DNA of 16,480 bases from Robiginitomaculum sp. (GTDB lineage Bacteria; Pseudomonadota; Alphaproteobacteria; Caulobacterales; Maricaulaceae): the NCBI GenBank assembly GCA_021647805.1, contig JAKITZ010000024.1:1-16480 (forward strand), written 5' to 3'. The notes under the pieces were generated by a model. That model worked only from the letters and a program-made list of their open reading frames with translations, was not told the DNA's origin and did no database searches. This document shows positions 6,969 to 14,680 of the stretch, one piece after another. Within the stretch, counting starts at the first letter, position 1. Every line of letters starts with the position of its first letter. A program made the translations under genes and the position numbers.

Positions 6969-7416
6969 GCAAACATTTGTACCGATGAAAAACACTTTAC
7001 TTTTAATAATACTAAGCCTTGTTGTTGGCTTGGGTGGCGTTTGGATTGGCAAAGCCTTGTTTACACCACACGCCGTGATTTCTACTGATCTGCATGCCGA
7101 AATTCACAACTCCTTGCAACTATCATCAAAGCAAGAACAGCAAATTCACCTATTAGAAAAAGAATTTGCCAAACGAAAAAAGGTCTTAGAAAACCAGTTA
7201 AAAGCTGCCAATGGTTCAATAGCCGATGCCATAGCCAAAGATCATAAATTATCAGCCGATGTAACCGAAGCCGGGGAGCAATATTTAATAATATTGGGGG
7301 AATTACAACGCGAAACCTTACAACATATTTTCAAAATGCGAGATGTATTGAACGAAGACCAGGCTATTGAATTTGATAAGCTAGTAATTCGTTCGCTCCA
7401 TGCCGCAACCAAATAA
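6961..7416 (+). CDS. cnrX: CnrX-type periplasmic heavy-metal sensor
   Basis: 151 residues: one N-terminal membrane anchor (10-30) and a helical periplasmic domain. The metal ligands recalled for CnrX (His42, His46, Glu63, His119, Met123) each have a counterpart at identical spacing: His45, His49 (HAEIH), Glu66 (LLEKEF), His122 and Met126 (QHIFKM). The conserved helix text FAKRKKVLENQLKAAN and LGELQRETLQHIFKMRDVL also fits the family. CnrX senses Ni(II)/Co(II) in the periplasm and signals through CnrY to free the sigma factor. Here the next operon is a Cu/Ag pump, so the true inducer is open. The start overlaps the previous gene by 8 nt and the stop overlaps the sigma gene by 17 nt; an internal Met at 6985 is a possible alternative start. 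Confidence 0.85.
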   Translation: MIEQTFVPMKNTLLLIILSLVVGLGGVWIGKALFTPHAVISTDLHAEIHNSLQLSSKQEQQIHLLEKEFAKRKKVLENQLKAANGSIADAIAKDHKLSADVTEAGEQYLIILGELQRETLQHIFKMRDVLNEDQAIEFDKLVIRSLHAATK

Positions 7417-7987
7417 AACAGATTTCACCAAACAAGATGATCGGGCATTGGTGCAACTTGCGCTGAGCCACAAGGATTTTGCTTTTACTATACTAATGCG
7501 GCGCTTTAAGTTGCCCTTGTTCAAATTTGCCTTACGCCATATCGGTGACGCTGATGATGCTGAAGATATAGTGCAAGAAACTTTCGTTGCTGCCCACCGT
7601 AATTTGTTTCGTTATAACCCGAAATACGAAGTATCAACCTGGCTGTACCGGATTGCCCTGAACAAATGTCGAGACCTTGGACGCAAACGCAAAGCCATGT
7701 ACTTCATCAACCGAATCAACCCGATGTTAGAACAACAGGTTTCGCAATTTGCCGACAATAGTGACCCTGAAACTAGTTTACTGGAAAAAACAGCATTGCA
7801 ATTACTGGCCAAAAAAGTGGCTGAATTACCGGCGAAATTACGCGAGCCGCTGATCCTATGCGCTATCGAAGACATGAGCCACAAACAAGCGGCAGAAATA
7901 TTGAACATCAGCCCTAAAGCCGTAGAGACGCGAATTTATCGGGCGCGGAAATTGCTGGAGCCACAATCAAAGAGTAAAACAAAATAA
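7400..7987 (+). CDS. ECF-type RNA polymerase sigma factor (CnrH-like)
   Basis: 195 residues, normal ECF length. Region 2 spans about 24-95, with DADDAEDIVQETFVAAHRNL (core binding and -10 recognition) and VSTWLYRIALNKCRDLGRKRK. A linker follows, then region 4 at about 135-190, with VAELPAKLREPLILCAIEDM and the helix-turn-helix MSHKQAAEILNISPKAVETRIYRARKLL that reads the -35 element. It is the last gene of the Y-X-H set and overlaps the sensor gene by 17 nt, so it is translationally coupled. When released it would transcribe its own operon and metal-resistance targets. The two dyad-bearing upstream regions in this window are natural candidates, although ECF promoters are not usually palindromic. 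Confidence 0.92.
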   Translation: MPQPNKTDFTKQDDRALVQLALSHKDFAFTILMRRFKLPLFKFALRHIGDADDAEDIVQETFVAAHRNLFRYNPKYEVSTWLYRIALNKCRDLGRKRKAMYFINRINPMLEQQVSQFADNSDPETSLLEKTALQLLAKKVAELPAKLREPLILCAIEDMSHKQAAEILNISPKAVETRIYRARKLLEPQSKSKTK

Positions 7988-8015
7988 CTGAGTTGGTGGC
8001 ATATTAACCCCACCC

Positions 8016-8146
8016 CGTCCGTTATTGCGGGCTTGTCCAGCAATCCAGTCTTGTAAGTGGTGCGAGGTAAGTGCTGAAAACACCAAATGACCTTGGAACG
8101 GAGACTACAAGGATGGCTTGCGGCTTTCGCCGGAGTGACGGATTGA
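8016..8146. repeat. Palindromic intergenic repeat (CCGTC-ATTGCGGG type)
   Basis: The stretch begins CCGTCCGTTATTGCGGGCTTGTCC-like text and ends CGCCGGAGTGACGGATTG. The ends are imperfect inverted repeats, a familiar pattern in proteobacterial intergenic DNA (a 'CGTCATTGCGGGC ... CCGGAGTGACGG' pair). Short ORFs across it are by-products. It occupies the first part of the 645-nt gene-free region between two convergent operons (7988-8632). The rest of that region holds direct repeats at 8217-8303 and a terminator at 8575-8610; 8304-8560 shows nothing I can name. Confidence 0.6.
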
Positions 8147-8216
8147 GGTGATTTCCTTGACGCGAGACAAAATAACAAGTGCAAACAAGGGTCACGTTCG
8201 CAATGCTAGTTGATAC

Positions 8217-8303
8217 TTAATTAGCAATCATTGGCAAAGAAATTATCTGCACTGAGGGTTAATTAGCAAACATTGCACCCTCATTGACACTCATTAGCAA
8301 TCA
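8217..8303. repeat. 17-bp direct repeats and a small inverted repeat
   Basis: TTAATTAGCAATCATTG (8217-8233) recurs as TTAATTAGCAAACATTG (8259-8275), 16 of 17 identical and 42 bp apart. A partial third copy, ATTAGCAATCA, is at about 8293-8303. Around the second copy TGAGGGT (8253-8259) and ACCCTCA (8277-8283) form an inverted repeat. No gene starts nearby, so a promoter operator is unlikely. The function is unknown. Confidence 0.5.
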
Positions 8304-8561
8304 ACAGGCGGGGATAACTGCCAGACATGCTCGCTTTGTCTCCACTTGCTATAATGGTGTTGCAGCAGGTCATAAGCCATCTGTTTGCGGCTGTTTGACA
8401 TTGTGAATGCGCCGAAAAGCCCAGTGAAACATGGGTTTTGGTGATGATGACTAACGAAGGTTACGCCAACAGCAATTGTTTCCTGTTGAGACATTTTAAG
8501 TTTTATCCCGTGGGAAAAACTTGGTATAGCTTTTTAATATCGACAATTTAGAAAAAATATT

Positions 8562-8610
8562 GGCAAAAAAAACATTTGAAGCAAGCACCAAAACTGGTGC
8601 TTGCTTCAAA
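8562..8610 (-). terminator. Rho-independent terminator of the cus operon
   Basis: On the minus strand, 22 nt after the cusA stop codon, a perfect 16-bp stem TTTGAAGCAAGCACCA / TGGTGCTTGCTTCAAA (8595-8610 and 8575-8590, 4-nt loop) is followed by TGTTTTTTTT. This is a strong intrinsic terminator for the leftward operon. Read from the plus strand the hairpin lacks a T-tract. Confidence 0.92.
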
Positions 8611-8632
8611 GTTCTGAATAAATAGTCAAATA

Positions 8633-11600
8633 CTATTCAGCAGTTTTCTTCAGCCCTATACGTTTCCAGATCAAGAACACTGCCGGAATTACCAACAGGG
8701 TCAAAACGGTGGCGCTTACCATGCCGCCAACCATCGGCGCGGCAATACGGCTCATCACCTCGGATCCAGTTCCGGTTCCAAGCATGATCGGCATCAATCC
8801 GGCAATGATCACCGCAACAGTCATCATAATCGGACGCACCCGCATCAAAGCACCCTCGATAATGGCTTCACGCAAGTCAGCAACAACAAACTCTCGGTTC
8901 TGCTGTTTAACGGCCTCTTGTTTGGCTTTCATCGCTTGTTCAAGATAAACCATCATCAACATGCCAATTTCCACCGCCACACCGGCCAGAGCAATAAAGC
9001 CAACCCCGACGGCAACCGACATGTTATAACCAAGCATATCAAGTAACCAAAGACCACCAACCAACGCCAATGGCAAAGTTCCCATGATAATTAGCACCGG
9101 CACTACCCGTTTGAAGTTAAGAAACAATAGCAATAAAATGATCACCAGAGTTACCGGTACAACCACCGCTAAACGCTCTTTGGCACGCTCCATATACTCA
9201 TATTGACCAGACCAGCTTAAAGAATAACCCGGCGGAAGATCAATGCCATCAGCAACCACTTGTTTGGCCTCTGCTACATAAGAGCTGATATCCCGCCCGG
9301 CAATATCCACATAGATCCAGCCATTTAATCTGGCGTTTTCACTACGAATTACGCCAGGGCCGCCAGAAATGGAAATATCGGCTAAGCGCGCAAGCGGAAT
9401 TTGCGCCCCCATCGGGGTCACTACTGGCAGAGTTTTCAGCTTCTCCAGACTGTCACGATAATCCCGCGGGTAACGCAAATTAACCGGATATCGCTCCAAC
9501 CCTTCAACACTTTGGGTTATAGTCATTCCACCAATAGCTGTTCGGATCACATCTTGCACATCGGCAACATTAAGTCCGAACCTAGCAGCTTCTGCACGAC
9601 GGATATCAATATCAATAAACCGACCGCCAGTAACCCGCTCGGCATAAACCGAAGAAGTGCCGGGAACCGGTTTTATGATCTCTTCTATCTGCATACCAAT
9701 TTGACCAATTACTTCCAAATCAGGGCCAGCAACCTTGATACCAACCGGAGTTTTAATCCCGGTAGCCAACATATCAATACGGTTTTTGATCGGCATAATC
9801 CAGACATTCGTCAGGCTTGGAACTTGCACCAATTTGTCTAGTTCAGCCTTTAGCTTTTCCGTGGTCATACCTTCTCGCCATTGATCTTTCGGCTTAAGGC
9901 GAATGGTAGTTTCAACCATGGTTAAAGGTGCAGGATCAGTTGCAGTATCAGCCCGTCCAGCTTTGGCATAGGCGGTTTCAACCTCTGGAACTGTCATGAT
10001 CAGTTTGTTGGTTTGCTGTAATATTTGCGCCATTTTACCAGCAGAAACAGCTGGAAACGCGCTTGGCATATACAGCAAATCACCCTCGTCAAGATCAGGC
10101 ATAAACTCACCGCCAATACGCGATAGCGGTATTAAGGCGCTGGATAACACCAAGCCAGCCACCAACAACATCATCACAGGATAACGCAAGACAGCATTGA
10201 TGAACGGACGATAAACAGTAATCAACAACCAATTCACCGGATTTTTATGCTCCGACACGATTTTACCGCGAATAAAATAACCCATCAATACCGGTACCAA
10301 AGTGATCGACAAGAACGCAGCAGCCGCCATGGCATAAGTTTTGGTAAATGCCAGCGGATGGAACAAACGACCTTCTTGAGCTTCCAGTGCAAAAATCGGC
10401 ACAAAACTAAAGGTGATAATCAACAAGGCAAAAAACAATGTCGGGCCAACTTCGGTTGCCGACTCCAGAACAATTCGCCAGCGATTCTTATTGGTCAAAG
10501 CCTCCTTTTCTATGTGTTTATGCATGTTTTCGATCATAACAATCGCCGCATCAACCATAGCGCCCACCGCAATGGCAATACCACCCAATGACATGATATT
10601 GGCGTTAATGCCCTGCATATTCATCACAATAAAAGCGGCCAGAACACCCAAGGGCAGACTAAGAACTATCACCAATGATGAGCGAATATGAAATAAGAAT
10701 ATAACACAAACCACTATCACGACTAAGAATTCTTCTAACAGCTTTTCCTGCAAGGTATGTACCGCTCGTTCGATCAATCCAGAACGATCATAAGTGGTTA
10801 CGATTTCAACGCCTTCAGGCAGGCTCTTCTTGAGAGTTTCCAGCTTTGCCTTGACCAGTTCGATCGTTTGCATGGCGTTTTCACCATAGCGCATGATGAT
10901 CACACCACCGACTGCTTCACCTTCACCATTTAACTCGCCAATTCCTCGACGCAATTCTGGCCCAAGGCGAATCTCTGCCACATCACGCAGCAATATTGGC
11001 GTACCATCTTTGGTGACTTTTAACGGTATCAATTTTAGGTCTTCCTCGGATTTTATATATCCTGATGCCCGAACCATGTACTCAGCTTCGGCCATTTCAA
11101 TCACTCGGCCACCGGTTTCCTGATTGCCGCGTTGAATTGCCGTACGAACTTTTGACAATGGAATATCATAAGCTCGCAATTTATCTGGATCGGCAATTAC
11201 TTGGTATTGCTTGACCATGCCGCCAATGGTTGCAACCTCGGAAACACCGGGAACCGTTTGCAATTCATACTTTAAGAACCAATCCTGAATTGACCGTAAT
11301 TGCGATAAATCATTATTGCCGGTTTTATCAATCAAAGCATATTGATACACCCAACCAACACCGGTGGCATCAGGCCCTAAGGCTGATCGCGCAGTAGCCG
11401 GCAATGTCGGAGCCACTTGCGAGAGGTACTCCAACACCCGTGATCGCGCCCAATACAGATCAGTACCATCTTTGAAAATAATATAGACGAAACTATCATT
11501 AAAGAACGAATAGCCACGAACAGTTACTGCGCCCGGCACCGCAAGCATTGCAGTGGTAAGCGGATAAGTGACTTGATCCTCAACCACTTGCGGAGTTTGT

Positions 11601-11764
11601 CCGGGGTAAGAAGTTTTAATGATCACCTGTACATCAGAGAGATCAGGAATGGCATCGAGCGGGATTTCGCGAAGGGTGTAAAGCCCCCAACCACCTAACA
11701 AAAAGGCAAATACAACAACTAAAAATCGATTGTCGATTGACCAACGAATAACACCTGCGATCAT
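8633..11764 (-). CDS. cusA: CusA-type Cu(I)/Ag(I) efflux RND transporter
   Basis: 1043 residues, the usual size of heavy-metal RND pumps: 12 membrane helices and two large periplasmic loops, acting as a proton-driven inner-membrane trimer. The proton-relay helix text AVGAMVDAAIVMIENMHK (around Asp405) is intact. Three methionines that define the CusA metal pathway are present: Met566 (YMPS), Met616 (LTMVE) and Met665 (RIDML). Their spacing (50 and 49) equals that of E. coli Met573, 623 and 672. These residues mark monovalent copper/silver specificity, as opposed to the Co/Zn/Cd or Co/Ni pumps CzcA and CnrA. The start overlaps the cusB stop by 4 nt (ATGA), and a strong terminator follows. The gene is intact. 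Confidence 0.96.
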   Translation of the reverse strand: MIAGVIRWSIDNRFLVVVFAFLLGGWGLYTLREIPLDAIPDLSDVQVIIKTSYPGQTPQVVEDQVTYPLTTAMLAVPGAVTVRGYSFFNDSFVYIIFKDGTDLYWARSRVLEYLSQVAPTLPATARSALGPDATGVGWVYQYALIDKTGNNDLSQLRSIQDWFLKYELQTVPGVSEVATIGGMVKQYQVIADPDKLRAYDIPLSKVRTAIQRGNQETGGRVIEMAEAEYMVRASGYIKSEEDLKLIPLKVTKDGTPILLRDVAEIRLGPELRRGIGELNGEGEAVGGVIIMRYGENAMQTIELVKAKLETLKKSLPEGVEIVTTYDRSGLIERAVHTLQEKLLEEFLVVIVVCVIFLFHIRSSLVIVLSLPLGVLAAFIVMNMQGINANIMSLGGIAIAVGAMVDAAIVMIENMHKHIEKEALTNKNRWRIVLESATEVGPTLFFALLIITFSFVPIFALEAQEGRLFHPLAFTKTYAMAAAAFLSITLVPVLMGYFIRGKIVSEHKNPVNWLLITVYRPFINAVLRYPVMMLLVAGLVLSSALIPLSRIGGEFMPDLDEGDLLYMPSAFPAVSAGKMAQILQQTNKLIMTVPEVETAYAKAGRADTATDPAPLTMVETTIRLKPKDQWREGMTTEKLKAELDKLVQVPSLTNVWIMPIKNRIDMLATGIKTPVGIKVAGPDLEVIGQIGMQIEEIIKPVPGTSSVYAERVTGGRFIDIDIRRAEAARFGLNVADVQDVIRTAIGGMTITQSVEGLERYPVNLRYPRDYRDSLEKLKTLPVVTPMGAQIPLARLADISISGGPGVIRSENARLNGWIYVDIAGRDISSYVAEAKQVVADGIDLPPGYSLSWSGQYEYMERAKERLAVVVPVTLVIILLLLFLNFKRVVPVLIIMGTLPLALVGGLWLLDMLGYNMSVAVGVGFIALAGVAVEIGMLMMVYLEQAMKAKQEAVKQQNREFVVADLREAIIEGALMRVRPIMMTVAVIIAGLMPIMLGTGTGSEVMSRIAAPMVGGMVSATVLTLLVIPAVFLIWKRIGLKKTAE

Positions 11765-13251
11765 TGCTCAGACTCCATATTTCCATCGATTTTCATGATT
11801 GAAGTCACGACAAAATCATCATTATCATTGACCATTTCTAGAACCTTGAAATGCACTGCATCACCTTCTTTGATATTATCAAGAAAAGATGGCTCGGTAA
11901 CAAAATCCATTTCCATATTCGGCCAGCCAAATGCTTCAATGGCTTCGTGCTGGATGGTAATCATTCCGTGATCAGCCATCAAAGACAAAACAACACCTTT
12001 AGCATCAGCTTCTTTTGGCCCCATATCTTTCATGGGTTCTTGATTAGTCATACGTAATTCAGTGCCGCGAAAAGATGCCTCAGAATCGATCAAAAACTGT
12101 GCAGAAACCACGATGGCTTCGCCATTTTCCAAACCGCTAATGATTTCAACTTTACCCATGCTTTCCATTCCAACGCTTACTTCTGCTGGTTGGAACTGCC
12201 CATCACCCAAAGCTAAAATGACTCTGGTTGACTTTCCAGTTCGGATCAAAGCTTCACGGTCAATCACCAATACATTTCGCTTTGGCTCGGTCTCGATAGT
12301 TAACTTCGCATAGCCTTGTGGCTTTAGCGCACCGTCGGAGTTTTCAAACCGCAATCTAACCTGAACGGTTCTAGAAGCGGAATTGATCACCGGGTAAATG
12401 TAATCAACAATACCTGTCCATACACGTCCGGGCTGCGAGTCAACTTGCATCTGCACACTTTGGCCAGGCTTAACCCAACCGGCCTGAGTTTCAAAAACTT
12501 CGGCTAACACCCAGATAGAAGACAAATCAGCCAGCATCATTATCCGTTGCCCCGGCTTAATAAAAGCTCCTTCGCCAACGTGCATCATTGTCACCACACC
12601 ATTTTGCGGCGCGTAAAAGCGGCTTAGGCGTTTAACCTTACCCGATTTTGTCAGAACCCTAATTTGCGCCTGCGACAGCCCCAAAGCAAGCAAGCGGCCT
12701 TTGGAAGCTCGTATAAGGCTCTCGCGTCCAATTCGCACCGATTGCAAGTATTCTTCTTGGGCTGTCACCAATGGCTTCGAGTACAGATCAAACAAAGGGC
12801 GGCCTTTGGAAACTGGCTCTCCCACTGATTTCACATATAATTTCTCGACCCAACCTTCGGTACGAACATCAATGCTAGCGGTTTTATCATCATCAATTTG
12901 AACAAAGCCAACAGTTTCAATGTTTCGCATTAAATCAATTCGCTCAACCTTGGCGGTGCGAACCCCGATATTGTTTTGCACAGTCGGGTTTATCTTAACC
13001 AGATTACGATCATCTTCGTCCTCGCCACCGGCATAAACCGGAACCAGGTCCATTCCCATAGGCGATTTGCCGGGACTGTCTTTACGAAAATTTGGATCCA
13101 TTGGTGCTTTCCAATAGAGAATTTCCCTCTCTGCAGAGACACTGGACTTTTGATCCCCTGCCCCATTTCCAAGTAATTTAGCACCGAAAAACCCACCAGC
13201 TAGGCCAACAGCCAAGGCAATGGGAATAATAACTATATTTGATTTAGTCAT
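11761..13251 (-). CDS. cusB: CusB-type periplasmic adaptor with C-terminal CusF-like copper-binding domain
   Basis: 496 residues from the ATG at 13251. I prefer this start because it overlaps the cusC stop as ATGA and has GGA 8-10 nt upstream; a Met at 13263 would add four residues. Order: N-terminal membrane anchor (about 6-28); a heavy-metal-binding module at about 44-73 (YWKAPMDPNFRKDSPGKSPM...GMDLVPVY); the barrel and hairpin of membrane-fusion proteins; and from about 415 a CusF-like domain. The CusF copper ligands His, Trp, Met, Met appear at exactly the recalled spacing: His435, Trp443, Met446, Met448 (text HEAIEAFGWPNMEM). In E. coli CusF is a separate periplasmic chaperone; here it is fused to the adaptor. 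The protein links CusA to the outer-membrane channel and delivers Cu(I)/Ag(I). Confidence 0.94.
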   Translation of the reverse strand: MTKSNIVIIPIALAVGLAGGFFGAKLLGNGAGDQKSSVSAEREILYWKAPMDPNFRKDSPGKSPMGMDLVPVYAGGEDEDDRNLVKINPTVQNNIGVRTAKVERIDLMRNIETVGFVQIDDDKTASIDVRTEGWVEKLYVKSVGEPVSKGRPLFDLYSKPLVTAQEEYLQSVRIGRESLIRASKGRLLALGLSQAQIRVLTKSGKVKRLSRFYAPQNGVVTMMHVGEGAFIKPGQRIMMLADLSSIWVLAEVFETQAGWVKPGQSVQMQVDSQPGRVWTGIVDYIYPVINSASRTVQVRLRFENSDGALKPQGYAKLTIETEPKRNVLVIDREALIRTGKSTRVILALGDGQFQPAEVSVGMESMGKVEIISGLENGEAIVVSAQFLIDSEASFRGTELRMTNQEPMKDMGPKEADAKGVVLSLMADHGMITIQHEAIEAFGWPNMEMDFVTEPSFLDNIKEGDAVHFKVLEMVNDNDDFVVTSIMKIDGNMESEQ

Positions 13252-14489
13252 GGTTTTGTCCATTCAAGAAACATCAATTTTGCGTGGGACTTAGTACGGT
13301 CAACCCGCAAACGGATTAGTGTTAATTCAGCATCAAGAACCGCAAGTTCTGCCCGTACCAATTCGGCAAAATCAGCGGTCTCATTTTCATAGGCAAACAA
13401 TGCAGCTTCGGCAGTATCTGCGGCTCTATCGATCACATCATTTTCATAAAGCGCGATACTCTCGCCCAAACGCGCCCAGTCAGCAAAACTTCGACCTAAT
13501 GCACGATTTAATTCCAGCAATTGCACGTCTCTTGCCAAACGGGTTGAGCCGCGCAAATTCTTGGTGGCACTTAACACCCGATCCTGACGGTTCTTTTTGA
13601 ACAACGGGATTGAATACGACACACCGATAGAGCCAAAATCAGAACGGCTATCACGTAAACCATAAGCAGCATCAACAGCAAAACCCGGCTTATACTGCTC
13701 ATTAGCAATATCTACTTGTCGATCATGCGCCTGTAATTGTGCATCATACACTTTTACACTTGGGTGATGTATCAATTCAGCCTGCATTTTATCAGCCGCC
13801 GGCAATTGCGGTAGTGACGGTAATTGCTCGTCAAGCGGTCTGGCCGCATTGGCAATGCCGATAAGACGCGATAGATCAGCTTTTGCCATATCGGCTTTAC
13901 GATCAAGATCAACAAGACGGGTTTGCAACAACGATTTTTCCAGATCAATCCGCAACACATTTTGCGCCCCGCCTTTGCCACTGGCATAATTGGCTTCGGA
14001 TATAGTTCCTAATTCCTCTACCTTGGTTAAGGTTTGCTCGGTAATTGCTCTGGCCTGTCTCCAATAATAAAGCTCCAGCCAGAATGTTCTAGTTTGCAGG
14101 GCAATCTCACGATTACGCAAAACCTTGGTTTTGCGCTGAACCAACGCCTCGGCGAGGCGTTTTTCACGGGTTAAGGCACGGGTTTGACCTTTGGGAAAGG
14201 CCTGCCTAACCCCCAAAGATAATTGGGTCATGCCTTCGCGGTTTATATCAAATGATGATAATGGAACGCTCATGATCCTGGTGCTAAACACCGGATCAGG
14301 TAATTGGCTGTCAGAAACAGCTCTATCTTCAAGTGCTAAGGCTCGTTTCTCCAACAGACCAACACTGGGGTCATTGGATTGCAAAGCGATGGTTACGCCT
14401 TCTTCAAGGCTTAAAGGTGTTTGTGCAATCGCGGCATAACTAAAACCGGAAACTGACACAATAAAGGTAATAAAAATACGTATCGTCAT
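13248..14489 (-). CDS. cusC: TolC/CusC-family outer-membrane efflux channel
   Basis: 413 residues from the ATG at 14489, which has GAGG 5 nt upstream and is followed by a signal peptide (MTIRIFITFIVSVSGFSY...AIAQ). The frame stays open to an ATG at 14534, but those 15 extra residues are encoded by an intergenic repeat and would precede the signal peptide, so I reject the longer form. The mature protein has two outer-membrane-efflux repeats with long helical hairpins (DSQLPDPVFSTRI near 60, LGLSRLIG-type segments, and a second repeat from about 230). It lacks the lipobox Cys of E. coli CusC. It is the first gene of the tightly overlapping cusCBA set and would be the exit duct of the tripartite copper/silver pump. 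Confidence 0.9.
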   Translation of the reverse strand: MTIRIFITFIVSVSGFSYAAIAQTPLSLEEGVTIALQSNDPSVGLLEKRALALEDRAVSDSQLPDPVFSTRIMSVPLSSFDINREGMTQLSLGVRQAFPKGQTRALTREKRLAEALVQRKTKVLRNREIALQTRTFWLELYYWRQARAITEQTLTKVEELGTISEANYASGKGGAQNVLRIDLEKSLLQTRLVDLDRKADMAKADLSRLIGIANAARPLDEQLPSLPQLPAADKMQAELIHHPSVKVYDAQLQAHDRQVDIANEQYKPGFAVDAAYGLRDSRSDFGSIGVSYSIPLFKKNRQDRVLSATKNLRGSTRLARDVQLLELNRALGRSFADWARLGESIALYENDVIDRAADTAEAALFAYENETADFAELVRAELAVLDAELTLIRLRVDRTKSHAKLMFLEWTKP

Positions 14490-14510
14490 ATTCGCCTCTT
14501 TTTCTCTTAC

Positions 14511-14557
14511 TCCATCGACCCAAAAAGTGGGCACCGGTTTTTGGATAAGTTGATGGA
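14511..14557. repeat. Short intergenic repeat, 47 bp (TCCATCGAC...GTTGATGGA)
   Basis: Inverted ends TCCATCGAC (14511-14519) and GTTGATGGA (14549-14557) enclose CCAAAAAGTGGGCACCGG. It is the uninterrupted version of the repeat that carries an insertion at 5129-5232. It lies between the cusC Shine-Dalgarno and the dyad at 14572-14611, so it is transcribed in the cus leader. Confidence 0.75.
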
Positions 14558-14571
14558 TTGCTAAAGAAATT

Positions 14572-14611
14572 TATACTCAAAACATGGTCCAATTTAAGTA
14601 TTTTGAGTATA
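14572..14611. promoter_or_regulatory. 40-bp dyad, candidate operator/promoter of the cus operon
   Basis: TATACTCAAAA (14572-14582) and TTTTGAGTATA (14601-14611) are exact inverted 11-bp arms, 82 bp upstream of the cusC start. The right arm extended to GTATTTTGAGTATA matches GTATTTTGAATATA of the dyad at 5247-5284 at 13 of 14 positions. Read in the cus direction, the downstream arm overlaps a TATAAA that could serve as a -10, with TTAAAT 16 bp before it. This would place a regulator directly over the promoter. No binding protein is known to me for this motif. Confidence 0.5.
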
Positions 14612-14680
14612 TGTTGAATCTTATTTTTGCCATAGATTCAGCAAAACCGCATAAACTATTGGCTTAAAATTTGTTAAGAT

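Noticed and set aside
7936..8184. 82-codon minus-strand ORF (text SVTPAKAASHPCSL)
   Set aside because: This is translation of the palindromic intergenic repeat at 8016-8146, a common false ORF.
8217..8303. CRISPR-like array
   Set aside because: Only two good repeats of 17 bp plus one partial copy, with no cas genes and unequal spacing.
8294..8494. 66-codon minus-strand ORF in the convergent intergenic region
   Set aside because: No ribosome binding site, no recognised domain and no partner gene; it could be a decayed fragment, but I cannot support it as a gene.
9401..9841. 146-codon plus-strand ORF inside cusA
   Set aside because: It lies antisense within an intact, well-conserved pump gene and its composition is that of a shadow frame.
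14490..14534. N-terminal extension of the outer-membrane channel to the ATG at 14534
   Set aside because: The extra 15 codons are made of intergenic repeat and would stand before the signal peptide; the ATG at 14489 has a proper ribosome binding site.
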